DNA from: Acetobacteraceae bacterium
GTDB taxonomy: Bacteria; Pseudomonadota; Alphaproteobacteria; Acetobacterales; Acetobacteraceae
DNA length: 9,551 nt
Assembly (NCBI GenBank): GCA_025356735.1
Contig: JANXRT010000179.1
Span: 1 to 9,551, forward strand
Reading direction: 5' to 3'
The translations under genes were made by a program, and so were the position numbers. The stretch's first letter is position 1; each line of letters opens with the position of its first letter. A model generated the notes under the pieces. It was not told the origin of the DNA, did no database searches, and saw only the letters and a list, made by a program, of their open reading frames with translations. Positions 1 through 7,480 of this stretch are shown in pieces.

Positions 1-2
1 CG

Positions 3-161
3 ACGGCGATCTCGGGCGGCAAGTCCTCGACCACGGCGATGGCCGGCAGCACCGAGCACGACCAGTTCCACGACGACGGCGAGGGCCACACCCACACCGA
101 GGATTTCGATGACGGCCTGGTCCACAGCCATGAATGGGCGACGGCGACCGGGGGCAAGTAA
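3..161 (+). CDS. C-terminal end of an unrecognised protein, His/Asp-rich tail (5' end outside window)
   Basis: An open frame enters from the left edge and ends at TAA 159-161, giving 52 visible residues. I do not recognise the family. The tail is low in hydrophobics and rich in His, Asp and Glu: six His residues lie within about 29 residues, several in alternating H-x-H style (GHTHT, VHSHEW). Such a tail could bind a divalent metal, but that is only inference. The frame is supported by the strong intrinsic terminator that starts 23 bases after the stop codon. No domain, signal peptide or membrane segment can be judged because the N-terminal part is missing. The gene is followed by the convergent vapBC pair and has no visible functional link to it. 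Confidence 0.5.
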   Translation, partial: TAISGGKSSTTAMAGSTEHDQFHDDGEGHTHTEDFDDGLVHSHEWATATGGK

Positions 162-184
162 TTTTCCCCGAATTTGGATGGAAC

Positions 185-219
185 AACCCGCGGTGCTCAG
201 GCGCCGCGGGTTTTTCTTT
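185..219 (+). terminator. Rho-independent terminator of the upstream plus-strand gene
   Basis: A perfect 9-bp stem (AACCCGCGG at 185-193 pairing with CCGCGGGTT at 204-212) encloses a 10-base loop. It runs into a T-tract at 211-219 broken by a single C. It lies 23 bases after the TAA at 159-161. The opposite strand lacks a comparable T-run after the stem, so I read it as acting on plus-strand transcripts only. Confidence 0.9.
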
Positions 220-221
220 GA

Positions 222-608
222 TCAGGCGCGGCGGAGGCCGAGATGCTCGTGCATCGGCTCGAAGTCGCGATCGTCGTGCAGAAGCTCGTGGCCGTGCTCG
301 ATGCAGAACGTGCCGATGATCAGGTCAATGGTCTTGCGCGACGTGATGCCTAGGGAACGGAGGGTGCGGTAATGGCGCGCGGCCAGCATGGCGATCCCAT
401 CATCCATCATGGTGACAACCTGGTATCTCCGTAGCTCGAATTCCAAACTTTCGGAATGAGCCTCGTTGCGTGCACCTTGGAGAATCTCCAGCAGGATCAG
501 ATCACCGACCAGAAGGGCCTGGCTGCGCAATAACGCCCGGAACAGCAAGACCGCATCCGTTCGGTTGTCGCGTATATGGGCGATCCAGATGGAGCTATCG
601 ACGATCAC
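222..608 (-). CDS. vapC: VapC-type PIN-domain ribonuclease toxin
   Basis: This is the toxin of a type II toxin-antitoxin pair. VapC proteins are Mg-dependent endoribonucleases that cut tRNA or rRNA when the antitoxin is lost. The whole protein is one PIN domain of 128-129 residues, normal for the family. Counting from the TTG start, the acidic residues expected in the active site are all present: D5 in VIVDSS, E42 in LLEILQG, D96 in KTIDLIIG and D114/D116 in HDDRDF. No ATG is available. A TTG lies at 611 and a GTG directly after it at 608; I prefer GTG because an AGG then sits six bases upstream, whereas only three bases separate it from the TTG. The start is 18 bases after the vapB stop, so the two genes are probably co-transcribed and translationally linked. 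The toxin looks intact. Confidence 0.9.
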   Translation of the reverse strand: MIVDSSIWIAHIRDNRTDAVLLFRALLRSQALLVGDLILLEILQGARNEAHSESLEFELRRYQVVTMMDDGIAMLAARHYRTLRSLGITSRKTIDLIIGTFCIEHGHELLHDDRDFEPMHEHLGLRRA

Positions 609-626
609 CAAGCGCCTACGCCAAAC

Positions 627-827
627 TCACCAGGGCCGGCCTTCCCGGATCGCATCCAGGTCGCCCTCCCATCCGATCCCACGGAGGGCTTCCGCGGCCT
701 TGATCTGGCGCTGAAGCATGACGATTCTCCGCAGCGCTTCCTCTACCGTGCCGCGCTTGGTTTTCTGTCCCGTCGCGGCCATCGCCTCCGCAAGCAATTG
801 GTCGTCGATATCGATGTTGGTTCGCAT
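627..827 (-). CDS. vapB: VapB-type antitoxin
   Basis: A 66-residue protein of the VapB antitoxin family. It neutralises the adjacent VapC and, by family precedent, represses its own promoter as part of the toxin-antitoxin complex. The N-terminus (MRTNIDIDDQLLAEAM) has the short strand plus helix expected of a ribbon-helix-helix DNA-binding fold. The middle (KRGTVEEALRRIV) is the second helix. The C-terminus (LRGIGWEGDLDAIREGR) is the Trp-containing, toxin-binding tail typical of this subgroup. The ATG at 827 is preceded by AGGAG (minus strand, 834-838) at good spacing. The order antitoxin then toxin is the usual one. An AT-rich imperfect palindrome just upstream is a candidate operator. Confidence 0.92.
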   Translation of the reverse strand: MRTNIDIDDQLLAEAMAATGQKTKRGTVEEALRRIVMLQRQIKAAEALRGIGWEGDLDAIREGRPW

Positions 828-840
828 TGCCTGCTCCTGA

Positions 841-868
841 TGTGCCTATTTTCCAAATATAATACACA
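841..868 (-). promoter_or_regulatory. Candidate vapBC promoter/operator: AT-rich imperfect inverted repeat
   Basis: This 28-base stretch begins TGTG and ends CACA and has an AT-rich core, in an otherwise GC-rich setting. On the minus strand it contains TATTAT, a plausible -10 hexamer, but I see no convincing -35. It starts 14 bases upstream of the vapB ATG, where autoregulatory VapBC operators normally lie. Only the outer four bases on each side and a few inner positions are symmetric, so operator function is inference. Confidence 0.4.
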
Positions 869-941
869 TCTGGGCTGAACGCCACTCTGGATGCGAAATC
901 TACGAACGGATACGCTTGGCCTCTCCAACGGGAGTGGAACC

Positions 942-1814
942 ATGCGCGAGCTGAAAATCGGCGATGTCACCATCACCAGCATCGTCGAGCGAGACGGGCC
1001 GTGGCGGACGCCGGAGACGATGTTTCCCGATTACGACCCGGAGGTTGGAAAGAAGTATCTGGCCGAGATGGATCCCGAAGTGTTCGACCCCGTTTCGGGC
1101 AAGATGGTGATCACCTACCAGACCTTCGTCGTGCGCACGCCGCACCATGTCATTCTGGTCGATACCTGCACCGGCGAGGACAAGGGCTACCCGGAACCAT
1201 GGAACTTTCCCAAGCAGCCGTGGATGGACGGGCTGGCGGCCAACGGACTTGGCGTCGAGGATATCGACTACGTGTTTTGCACCCATTTGCACATCGACCA
1301 TTGCGGCTGGAACACCAAGCTGGTTGATGGACGCTGGGTGCCGACCTTTCCCAAGGCCAAATACATCTTCCACAAGCGCGAATACGCGTATTGGGAGGCG
1401 GCCGCGAAGCAGAGCGACGATCCGCGCGACAACGTGTGGAAGATGAACTGCCTGCCGGTGGTGGAAGCGGGCCAGGCGCTGCTGGTCGACGATGATTTTT
1501 CGCTTGACGACACCGTGACCCTGACCCCGACGCCGGGCCACTCGCCGTGCCATTGCTGCGTCAATATCTCGTCCGGCGGCATGCGCGCCTCGGTCACCGG
1601 CGACATGATGCATCACGCGCTGCAATGCCGGGAGCCGGGCTGGTCGACCGTCTTCGACACCGATCCGTTGCAGGCGGCGGCGTCGAGGCGCAGTTTTCTT
1701 GGCTTGGTTGCCGATACCTCGACGTTGATCCTGCCGATCCATTTTCCCAGCCCGACGCTAGGACGGATCGAGGCCGATGGCGAGCGCTTCCATTATCGTT
1801 TCATTCGTTCCTGA
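942..1814 (+). CDS. MBL-fold metallo-hydrolase, substrate unknown
   Basis: A 290-residue metallo-beta-lactamase-fold hydrolase, probably cytoplasmic because no signal peptide is visible. The dinuclear metal site can be read: HLHIDH at 115-120 (H115, H117, D119, H120), H200 in TPTPGHSPCH, D221 in VTGDMMHH, and H267 in LPIHFP. The catalytic motif is followed by CGWN, a variant common in one broad branch of these enzymes. The family includes lactonases, thioesterases and other hydrolases, and the sequence does not tell me which substrate applies. I start at ATG 942 because GGGAG lies seven bases upstream and the product begins with a normal first strand (RELKIGDVTITSI). An in-frame ATG at 891 would add 17 residues that do not resemble a domain. 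pepN follows 13 bases later, which suggests one transcript. Confidence 0.88.
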   Translation: MRELKIGDVTITSIVERDGPWRTPETMFPDYDPEVGKKYLAEMDPEVFDPVSGKMVITYQTFVVRTPHHVILVDTCTGEDKGYPEPWNFPKQPWMDGLAANGLGVEDIDYVFCTHLHIDHCGWNTKLVDGRWVPTFPKAKYIFHKREYAYWEAAAKQSDDPRDNVWKMNCLPVVEAGQALLVDDDFSLDDTVTLTPTPGHSPCHCCVNISSGGMRASVTGDMMHHALQCREPGWSTVFDTDPLQAAASRRSFLGLVADTSTLILPIHFPSPTLGRIEADGERFHYRFIRS

Positions 1815-1827
1815 GCGGAAGATAGGC

Positions 1828-4440
1828 ATGGCGGACATCGCGACCCCACACACCGTCCGGCTGGCCGATTACTGGCCGCCCGAGTTCCTGGTCGATACCG
1901 TGGAGCTGGTTTTCGATCTTGATCCTGATGCGACCCGTGTGAGCTCGCGGCTGGCGGTTCGGCGCAACCCGGCGAACGGCACCGGCAACGCGGCACTGTT
2001 TCTGAATGGCGAAGATGTTCGGCTGAAGTTGTTGCGCGTGGATGGTGTCGCGCTGGGCGCCAACCAGTACCAGCTCGTGGACGGCAACCTGGTCGTTCCC
2101 GATCTGCCGGATGCGTGCGTACTCGAGATCGAGACCGAGATCGCGCCCGCCGCCAACACCGAGCTGAGCGGCCTGTATCAATCCAAGGGCAGTTATTTTT
2201 CCCAGTGCGAGGCGGAAGGTTTTCGGCGCATCACCTTCTTCCCTGATCGGCCGGACGTGATGGCGAAGTTCACCGTAACCATCCGCGCCGACCGCACGCG
2301 TGTCCCGGTGCTGCTGTCGAACGGCAATCTTTCGGACGCCGACGATCTTCCCGATGGCCGTCATTTTGCGACGTGGATCGATCCGCATCCCAAGCCCAGC
2401 TACCTGTTCGCGATCGTAGCCGGCGATCTGGTGGCCTTGAAGGACAGTTTCACGACCATGTCAGGCCGGGTGGTCGAACTCGGCATCTGGGTACGTCCCG
2501 GCGACGAGGCGCGGTGCGACCACGCCATGGCGTCGCTGAAGAAGTCGATGCGGTGGGACGAGGAGGTATTCGGCCTCGAATACGATCTAGACGTGTTCAA
2601 CATCGCCGCGGTGTCGGACTTCAACATGGGGGCGATGGAGAACAAGGGGCTCAACGTCTTCAATACCAAATACGTCCTGGCCGATCCGGCCAGCGCCACC
2701 GACGGCGACTACCAGGGCATCGAGGCGGTGATCGCGCACGAGTATTTCCATAACTGGACCGGCAATCGCGTGACCTGCCGCGACTGGTTCCAGCTCAGCC
2801 TGAAGGAAGGGCTGACGGTGTTCCGCGATCAGGAGTTTTCCGCCGACCAGGGTTCGCGCGCGGTCAAGCGCATCGGCGACGTGCGCGGTCTGCGGGCCGG
2901 GCAGTTCCGCGAGGATGCCGGACCGCTGGCCCACCCGGTGCAGCCCGACGAATACATGGCGATCGATAATTTCTACACGGCGACGATCTACCAGAAGGGC
3001 GCGGAGGTCATCCGCATGATGCGCACCATCATCGGCGCCGAGGCGTTTCGAGGTGGCATGGACCTCTATTTCGAGCGCCATGACAACCAGGCGGTGACAA
3101 TCGACGACTTTGCCCGTGCGATGCAGGACGCGTCCGGCATCGATCTGACGACGTTCAAGCTGTGGTACCACCAGGCCGGCACACCGGAAATCTTCGCCAG
3201 CGACCACTACGACCCGGCGGCCCGGCGCTACACCCTGACCCTGCGCCAATCGACACCGGCGACACCGGGACAGCCGGGGAAATCCCCACTGGTCATCCCG
3301 GTGGCAATGGCGCTGCTGGCACCCGACGGCGCGGCGCTGACCGACACGCGGGTGCTGATGCTGTCCGATAGCAAGCAGGATTTTGTGTTTGACGACATCG
3401 CCAGCGAGCCGACGCCGTCGTTGCTGCGCGGTTTTTCGGCGCCGGTAAAGCTGTCGGGCCTGTCGCGCAAGCGTCTGGCCTTGCTGGCGGCGCATGATGC
3501 CGATCCGTTCGTGGCCTGGGAATCCGGCCAGCAATTCGCCACCGGCGTGCTGCTGGAGATGGCCGCCGCCAACCGCCGCGGCAAAACTCCATTACTTGAC
3601 CCAGGCGTGATCACGGCGGTCGCCGCAACGCTGGCGGGGGCCGATCGCGACCCTGCCTTCGCCGCCGAGGCGATGTCGCTGCCGGGCGAGGCGTTCCTCG
3701 CCGACCAGATGGCGGTGATCGACTTCGAGGAAATTCACTGGGCGCGCCAGTCCGCCCGCCGCGCCATCGGCCAGGCGCTCGGCGGCGAGTTGCTGGAGAC
3801 CTACCAACGGCTGACCGATTCCGGCGAGTACCGCATCGACGGCGCGTCGATCGGCCGGCGGGCACTGCGCAACGTTTGCCTTGGCTACCTCGTTGCCGCC
3901 GATGGCGGGGACGGCGTGCCCCTGGCGCGAGCGCAGTTCGACGCCGCCGGCAACATGACCGACGTGCTGGCGGCGATGGCGGCGTTGAACGGCGTCGATT
4001 GCCCCGAACGGGCCGAGGTTCTGGCGGCGTTCTATGGCAAATGGCGCGGCGACGACCTGGTGATCGACAAGTGGTTCGCGATCCAGGCGATGTCGCCGCT
4101 ACCCGGCACGATTTCCGAAATACGCCGGCTGATGGCGCATCCGGATTTCGATCTGCGGAACCCCAACCGGGTGCGTGCCGTGATCGGCAGCTTCTCGGCC
4201 GGAAACCCGCTGCACTTCCACGATGCGTCCGGGGCAGGCTATCGGCTGCTCGGCGAGACCATCCGGCAGCTCGACCCCATCAACGGCCAGATCGCCGCGC
4301 GGCTGGTTTCTCCCCTGGGACAGTGGCGGCGGGTCGATCCGCAACGCCAGGCGCTGATGCGAACGGAGCTTTCCAGCGTTCTGGCGCTGAAAGAGCTAAG
4401 CCGGGGCACGTTCGAGATGGCATCCAGAAGCCTCGGCTGA
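1828..4440 (+). CDS. pepN: Aminopeptidase N (M1 family zinc metallopeptidase)
   Basis: An 870-residue cytosolic aminopeptidase of the PepN type, which removes N-terminal residues from peptides during protein turnover. The size equals that of E. coli PepN as I know it. The exopeptidase motif GAMEN is at 268-272. The zinc site HEYFH at 304-308 with E327 in LSLKEGLT fits HExxH-x18-E. The transition-state Tyr is Y388 in TATIYQKG. Roughly, residues 1-200 form the N-terminal beta domain, 200-450 the catalytic domain, then a small beta domain and a long helical C-terminal domain. I start at ATG 1828, preceded by GGAAG, where the product begins MADIATPHTVRL. An in-frame ATG at 1777 lies inside the MBL gene and gives an implausible leader. 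The gene is intact and ends convergently with the znuA-like gene, eight bases away. Confidence 0.96.
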   Translation: MADIATPHTVRLADYWPPEFLVDTVELVFDLDPDATRVSSRLAVRRNPANGTGNAALFLNGEDVRLKLLRVDGVALGANQYQLVDGNLVVPDLPDACVLEIETEIAPAANTELSGLYQSKGSYFSQCEAEGFRRITFFPDRPDVMAKFTVTIRADRTRVPVLLSNGNLSDADDLPDGRHFATWIDPHPKPSYLFAIVAGDLVALKDSFTTMSGRVVELGIWVRPGDEARCDHAMASLKKSMRWDEEVFGLEYDLDVFNIAAVSDFNMGAMENKGLNVFNTKYVLADPASATDGDYQGIEAVIAHEYFHNWTGNRVTCRDWFQLSLKEGLTVFRDQEFSADQGSRAVKRIGDVRGLRAGQFREDAGPLAHPVQPDEYMAIDNFYTATIYQKGAEVIRMMRTIIGAEAFRGGMDLYFERHDNQAVTIDDFARAMQDASGIDLTTFKLWYHQAGTPEIFASDHYDPAARRYTLTLRQSTPATPGQPGKSPLVIPVAMALLAPDGAALTDTRVLMLSDSKQDFVFDDIASEPTPSLLRGFSAPVKLSGLSRKRLALLAAHDADPFVAWESGQQFATGVLLEMAAANRRGKTPLLDPGVITAVAATLAGADRDPAFAAEAMSLPGEAFLADQMAVIDFEEIHWARQSARRAIGQALGGELLETYQRLTDSGEYRIDGASIGRRALRNVCLGYLVAADGGDGVPLARAQFDAAGNMTDVLAAMAALNGVDCPERAEVLAAFYGKWRGDDLVIDKWFAIQAMSPLPGTISEIRRLMAHPDFDLRNPNRVRAVIGSFSAGNPLHFHDASGAGYRLLGETIRQLDPINGQIAARLVSPLGQWRRVDPQRQALMRTELSSVLALKELSRGTFEMASRSLG

Positions 4441-4448
4441 CCGGGGCC

Positions 4449-5345
4449 TCAGTTCGCCCGCATGGCGTGGACGAACAGCGGCACGTTGTGGCGGAACATG
4501 CCGAGATAGGTGTCCGCCGGCCCACCCGGCGGCGACAGTGCGTCGGAATAGACGGCGGGTCCGACCACCGCTCCGGTCTCGCGCGCCACGGCCTGGGCAA
4601 GTTTCGGGTTGGTCATGTTCTCGACGAACACGGCGCGGATGTCGTCGGCGCGGATCTGGCGGACCAGCGCGGCGATCTCACGCGCCGAGGGTTCGGCCGT
4701 GGTGTCGATGCCCTGCACGCCGCGGAACTCGACGCCGTAGCGCGCGCCGAAGTAGCCGAACGCGTCGTGGCTGGTCAGTATCCGGCGGCTGGCCGCCGGG
4801 ATGCTTTCGATCGCGGCCTTGGTCCACGCATCCGCCTGGCCGATCCGGCCTATGTAGTCGTCGGCACGGGCGCGAAGCATCGTGGCGTCAGCTGGATCGG
4901 CCGCGATCAGGCCGTCGGCGATGTTGCGGGTGTAGATCGCGCCGTTGGTCAGATCCTGCCAGGCATGCGGGTCGGTCTGCGCCGTGCCGTGCGCGTCCAG
5001 CCGGCGCGCGGTCACTCCCGCGGAGGCGACGATTACCGGCCCTGTGTAGCCGGAGCTTTGGATCAGCCGTTCGATCCAGCCCTCCAGCCCGAGGCCGTTG
5101 AGCACCACCAGCTTGGCGGCCTTAAGCGCGCGCAGGTCGGATGGTTTCGGCTGATACTCGTGCGCGTCGCCGTCGACCGGCACCAGCGAGGTGACGGCAA
5201 CCGAGTCGCCGCCAATCTGGCGCACCATGTCGGCGAGGATGGAGAAGCTGGCGACCACCGGCAGCTTGGTGGCGGCAGATGCCGACAGGCCGGCCAGCGC
5301 GAACGCGGCCGGGGAAGTGGAAAGCAGCAGGGAACGACGCAGCAT
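4449..5345 (-). CDS. znuA: ZnuA/TroA-type periplasmic zinc (or manganese) binding protein
   Basis: A 298-residue solute-binding protein of the cluster A-I metal family, which captures Zn or Mn in the periplasm for an ABC importer. The N-terminus (LRRSLLLSTS, then a hydrophobic run ending near SASA at 21-24) is a signal peptide; the RR pair makes Tat export possible but unproven. Candidate ligands are H62 in GDAHEYQP, H127 in DPHAW, H193 in TSHDAFGYF and D268 in YSDALS. His rather than Glu at the third position fits ZnuA/TroA better than the Mn-specific PsaA/MntC type. The long His-rich loop of many ZnuA proteins is reduced to a few residues around 117-125. The ATG at 5345 lies 18 bases after the receptor stop, so this is the second gene of that operon. 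The Shine-Dalgarno is weak. No ABC permease or ATPase gene follows; pepN is convergent. Confidence 0.9.
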   Translation of the reverse strand: MLRRSLLLSTSPAAFALAGLSASAATKLPVVASFSILADMVRQIGGDSVAVTSLVPVDGDAHEYQPKPSDLRALKAAKLVVLNGLGLEGWIERLIQSSGYTGPVIVASAGVTARRLDAHGTAQTDPHAWQDLTNGAIYTRNIADGLIAADPADATMLRARADDYIGRIGQADAWTKAAIESIPAASRRILTSHDAFGYFGARYGVEFRGVQGIDTTAEPSAREIAALVRQIRADDIRAVFVENMTNPKLAQAVARETGAVVGPAVYSDALSPPGGPADTYLGMFRHNVPLFVHAMRAN

Positions 5346-5363
5346 GTTGGAAGCCCCGATCTG

Positions 5364-6227
5364 TCAAAAACGTTGGGTAAGGCCGGCGAGCACGGTGCGC
5401 CGCAACCCGAACTGCGGCGCGCCGACGCCGATCCCGGTGCCGGTGCGTATTTGGTAGACGCTGTCGCCGGCGTTCAGCACGTCGAGCCGAAGCTCGGTGT
5501 CGCGGCCGAGCCCCAAATTGATCTTTTGCACCACGGACAGGTTCATCACCGTGTAGAGCGGGAGCGACTGGCCGTTCGGGATGTTGCCGGGAGTCGCGCG
5601 CAAGCCGGACTGGAGCAGCCCGTCAACCGAGAAGCGTGTCGCATGGCTGGATTCGGATCGCAGCGTGTAGGAAACGCCGGCGGAGGCGGTAATAAGCTGG
5701 TCGTGGTCGAGATGGATGTAGTTGGCGGAGATGTAGTCCAGGTCCGCCTGCGAGAAGTTGAATTGCGACGAGTTGATCCGCTTGCCCACGGCGCGCGAGT
5801 AGGCGACGTTGCCGTACGCCGACCAGGGCCCATCCTCATAGGTGACCGAACCTTCGACACCCGAGACGTTGGCTTGGGCGTAGTTGAATGCCGCCAGGAT
5901 GATCGGCGCGCCGAACTGACCCTCGTCGATCAGGTTGGTGGCCTGCTTGTAGTAGCCATCGACGCCGATCGTCAGGCCGGGCGCCAGGACCTGGCTGATG
6001 CCCACGTCGAAATAGTTCGACCGCTCGGCCCCCACCCGGTCGTTGATCGTCGTGACCGGAGCCGCGGTGGTCGCGTTGAGCCGCGACAGCGAGCCGGCGG
6101 AAACCTCCTCCAGCGGCGGCGGCACGAAATAGCGCGAGTAGCCGGCGTGCAGCGTCGTCGAGGCCGTCGGCTTCCAGACCACGTTGACGCGCGGGCCGAC
6201 CTGGTTTTCCTGGGTGAAGGCATCCAC
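5364..6227 (-). CDS. TonB-dependent receptor, C-terminal barrel fragment
   Basis: This frame encodes the C-terminal barrel half of the receptor. It opens with QENQVGPRVNVVWKPT and HAGYSRYFVPPPLEEVSAG, continues through alternating strands, and ends VLAGLTQRF, the terminal aromatic that the outer-membrane assembly machinery recognises. A GTG at 6227 is only the first formal start. The same frame is open upstream through PSVTLNYGLRFDA to at least 6266, so this is a continuation of the preceding fragment and not an independent gene. It has no signal peptide or plug. Its stop at 5364-5366 lies 18 bases before the znuA-like start. Confidence 0.82.
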   Translation of the reverse strand: MDAFTQENQVGPRVNVVWKPTASTTLHAGYSRYFVPPPLEEVSAGSLSRLNATTAAPVTTINDRVGAERSNYFDVGISQVLAPGLTIGVDGYYKQATNLIDEGQFGAPIILAAFNYAQANVSGVEGSVTYEDGPWSAYGNVAYSRAVGKRINSSQFNFSQADLDYISANYIHLDHDQLITASAGVSYTLRSESSHATRFSVDGLLQSGLRATPGNIPNGQSLPLYTVMNLSVVQKINLGLGRDTELRLDVLNAGDSVYQIRTGTGIGVGAPQFGLRRTVLAGLTQRF

Positions 6228-6250
6228 CGCGTCGAACCTCAGCCCGTAAT

Positions 6251-7417
6251 TCAGCGTGACGCTCGGTCGGCCGGCAGCACCAGCGAGCTGGTCTTGCCGG
6301 TGGCGCGTGATACCTGCGCCAGGAGACCGGCGCGGATCGTGTGGTGCTCCGACACCTGGAAGCTCCCGTCGGCCTGCGCCCCGGTGGTGGTCTGCGACCG
6401 GTAGGCGTTCTGGGCGATGCCGTTGAACAGCAGCTCGCCCAAAAGATCGCGTTGGTAGTTCAAGGTGGAGTAGAGCGAGAACACCGAGATCTGCAGGTCC
6501 GCCGTGTCGGCGTGCTTCTGCAGCGAGGCGATGGCGAACTGGGTGCTTTCCTGCTGCTTCTGGTTCAGGGCCGCACTGTCATAGGTGCTCTGGCCATTCG
6601 CCGTCAGGCCGAGGCCGGGGGTCTGGTAGGGGATGCTCGGGATGTTGAAGCTGCCGTGAAAGCCACCGAGGATCAGGCTGAGCCGCGTGTTCTCGTCGAG
6701 TATCCCGTTGACCACCGCGATGCCATGGAACTGCTCGGTGTGGTTGTGGATCGTTGATCGACTGCCGGTTGGGCTTTCGATGCCTATGTCATTGGCGAGA
6801 TAGTCGCCGGCGAGATAGTAGTCCACTGACCCGATGCGGCCGCCATATTCCAGGCTGGGCTGCAGCCAGCCCTGCTGGCCGCCGTACATTGACAAGGCCA
6901 GGCCTGGACTGGTGATGCCCGATTTGGTCTGGATGTCGATGACGCCCGCGGTCTGGAAACCGTACTGAGCCGGCAGCGCCCCGGTGATCAGCGAGATCGA
7001 CTGGGCGTAGCGCGCCTGCAGGGTTTGACCGAACACGCCCAGCGCGCTCGGCAGCTGCACCCCGTTGAGGCGGTATTGCAGGTTGGCGTGGTCGCCACGG
7101 AGATGGATCTGGCCGAAGCTGTCCTGTGCGACGCTTGGCGCGCGTAGCAGCACCTGGTTCAGCGGAGCGTCCTCGCCTTGTGGAATGGCCTGCAACGCAT
7201 TGGGCGAGAAGTTGTAGACGCTGGCGCCGAGGCTGGGCTGGATCTGCTGGCGCGCCTGGTTCAGACGGGTGGCGATGATGTCGATGTCGATCAATGCCTC
7301 CGGGGTGCCGGCCTTGGACGGCAGGGCGGAGGCTGGGGCATCCGCCGCCCTCGCCGGTGCTACGACCAGAAGACAGGTCGCCAGAATGGCCAACGTGCCG
7401 CCGGAACGATCGATCAT
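6251..7417 (-). CDS. TonB-dependent receptor, N-terminal fragment (signal peptide, TonB box, plug, first barrel strands)
   Basis: This 388-codon frame encodes a signal peptide (hydrophobic 8-22, cleavage after ARA near residue 24). A likely TonB box lies around IDIDIIATR (43-51). The plug domain spans about 58-167 and contains the familiar runs LNQVLLRAPSV, HLRGDHANLQYRLNGVQLP and QYGFQTAGVIDIQTKSG. The first barrel strands follow. A His-containing segment at 224-231 (HNHTEQFH) occurs in many receptors of this branch and is not by itself proof of a zinc ligand. The last four codons before the TGA are out of frame with the rest of the gene. If the frameshift is real, the fragment lacks most of its barrel and cannot insert as a working receptor. 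Confidence 0.85.
   Translation of the reverse strand: MIDRSGGTLAILATCLLVVAPARAADAPASALPSKAGTPEALIDIDIIATRLNQARQQIQPSLGASVYNFSPNALQAIPQGEDAPLNQVLLRAPSVAQDSFGQIHLRGDHANLQYRLNGVQLPSALGVFGQTLQARYAQSISLITGALPAQYGFQTAGVIDIQTKSGITSPGLALSMYGGQQGWLQPSLEYGGRIGSVDYYLAGDYLANDIGIESPTGSRSTIHNHTEQFHGIAVVNGILDENTRLSLILGGFHGSFNIPSIPYQTPGLGLTANGQSTYDSAALNQKQQESTQFAIASLQKHADTADLQISVFSLYSTLNYQRDLLGELLFNGIAQNAYRSQTTTGAQADGSFQVSEHHTIRAGLLAQVSRATGKTSSLVLPADRASR
6264..6266 (-). other. Frameshift site in the TonB-dependent receptor gene
   Basis: On the minus strand the sequence reads GCCGACCGAGCGTCACG. The upstream frame gives A-D-R-A-S-R and then stops. Adding one C (GACCCGAGC) gives A-D-P-S-V-T-L-N-Y-G-L-R-F-D, which continues straight into the barrel half. 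The two frames differ by exactly one missing base. The affected run is only two or three C residues, so it is not a long homopolymer of the sort that usually causes base-calling errors. Confidence 0.85.
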
Positions 7418-7458
7418 TCAGCCTTGCTCCCACGGCGGCACCTGAGTGACGGCACCAA

Positions 7459-7475
7459 ATGTTATAATATAACAT
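7459..7475. promoter_or_regulatory. Zur box 1 (zinc-uptake repressor operator)
   Basis: ATGTTATAATATAACAT is a perfect 8-bp inverted repeat around a central A. It agrees with the Zur operator core I know from gammaproteobacteria (ATGTTATANTATAACAT). It lies 42 bases upstream of the receptor ATG at 7417. On the minus strand it contains TATATT (7466-7471), a plausible -10 for the receptor operon. Zn-loaded Zur bound here would block that promoter. A linked zur gene supports the call. Confidence 0.88.
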
Positions 7476-7480
7476 GCCAA

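Larger units (their letters stand above)
5364..7417 (-). pseudogene. TonB-dependent outer-membrane receptor (probable zinc receptor), split by a one-base frameshift
   Basis: Together the two halves make one TonB-dependent receptor of about 684 residues with signal peptide, plug, 22-strand-type barrel and a terminal Phe (TQRF). Such receptors import scarce ligands across the outer membrane using TonB energy. The zinc assignment rests on context: paired Zur-like boxes in front, a ZnuA-like gene 18 bases behind, a divergent tonB, and zur nearby. The first half ends in a spurious LPADRASR and TGA at 6251-6253. The frame resumes as PSVTLNYGLRFDAVDAF, a standard receptor strand. Restoring one C near 6265 would give DPSVTL and an unbroken reading frame. 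The missing base could be a real inactivating mutation or a sequencing error; everything else in the gene looks undamaged. The ATG at 7417 has GGGAG and AAGG upstream. Confidence 0.85.

Noticed and set aside
853..869. AT-rich stretch before vapB (contains TATAAT and CACAT) as a third Zur box
   Set aside because: The half-sites do not align with the 17-bp palindrome at the right spacing; it fits better as a promoter or toxin-antitoxin operator.
900..1742. Minus-strand open frame opposite the MBL hydrolase
   Set aside because: The plus strand carries all MBL metal motifs; the opposite frame shows no domain.
4420..4470. Terminator between the convergent pepN and znuA-like genes
   Set aside because: The gap is eight bases, and only a short CTGA/TCAG symmetry from the two stop codons is visible, with no T-tract.
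3876..6404. Very long plus-strand open frame across pepN, the znuA-like gene and the receptor
   Set aside because: It is Arg/Gly-rich with no recognisable domain and crosses genes with clear family motifs; a GC-rich shadow frame.
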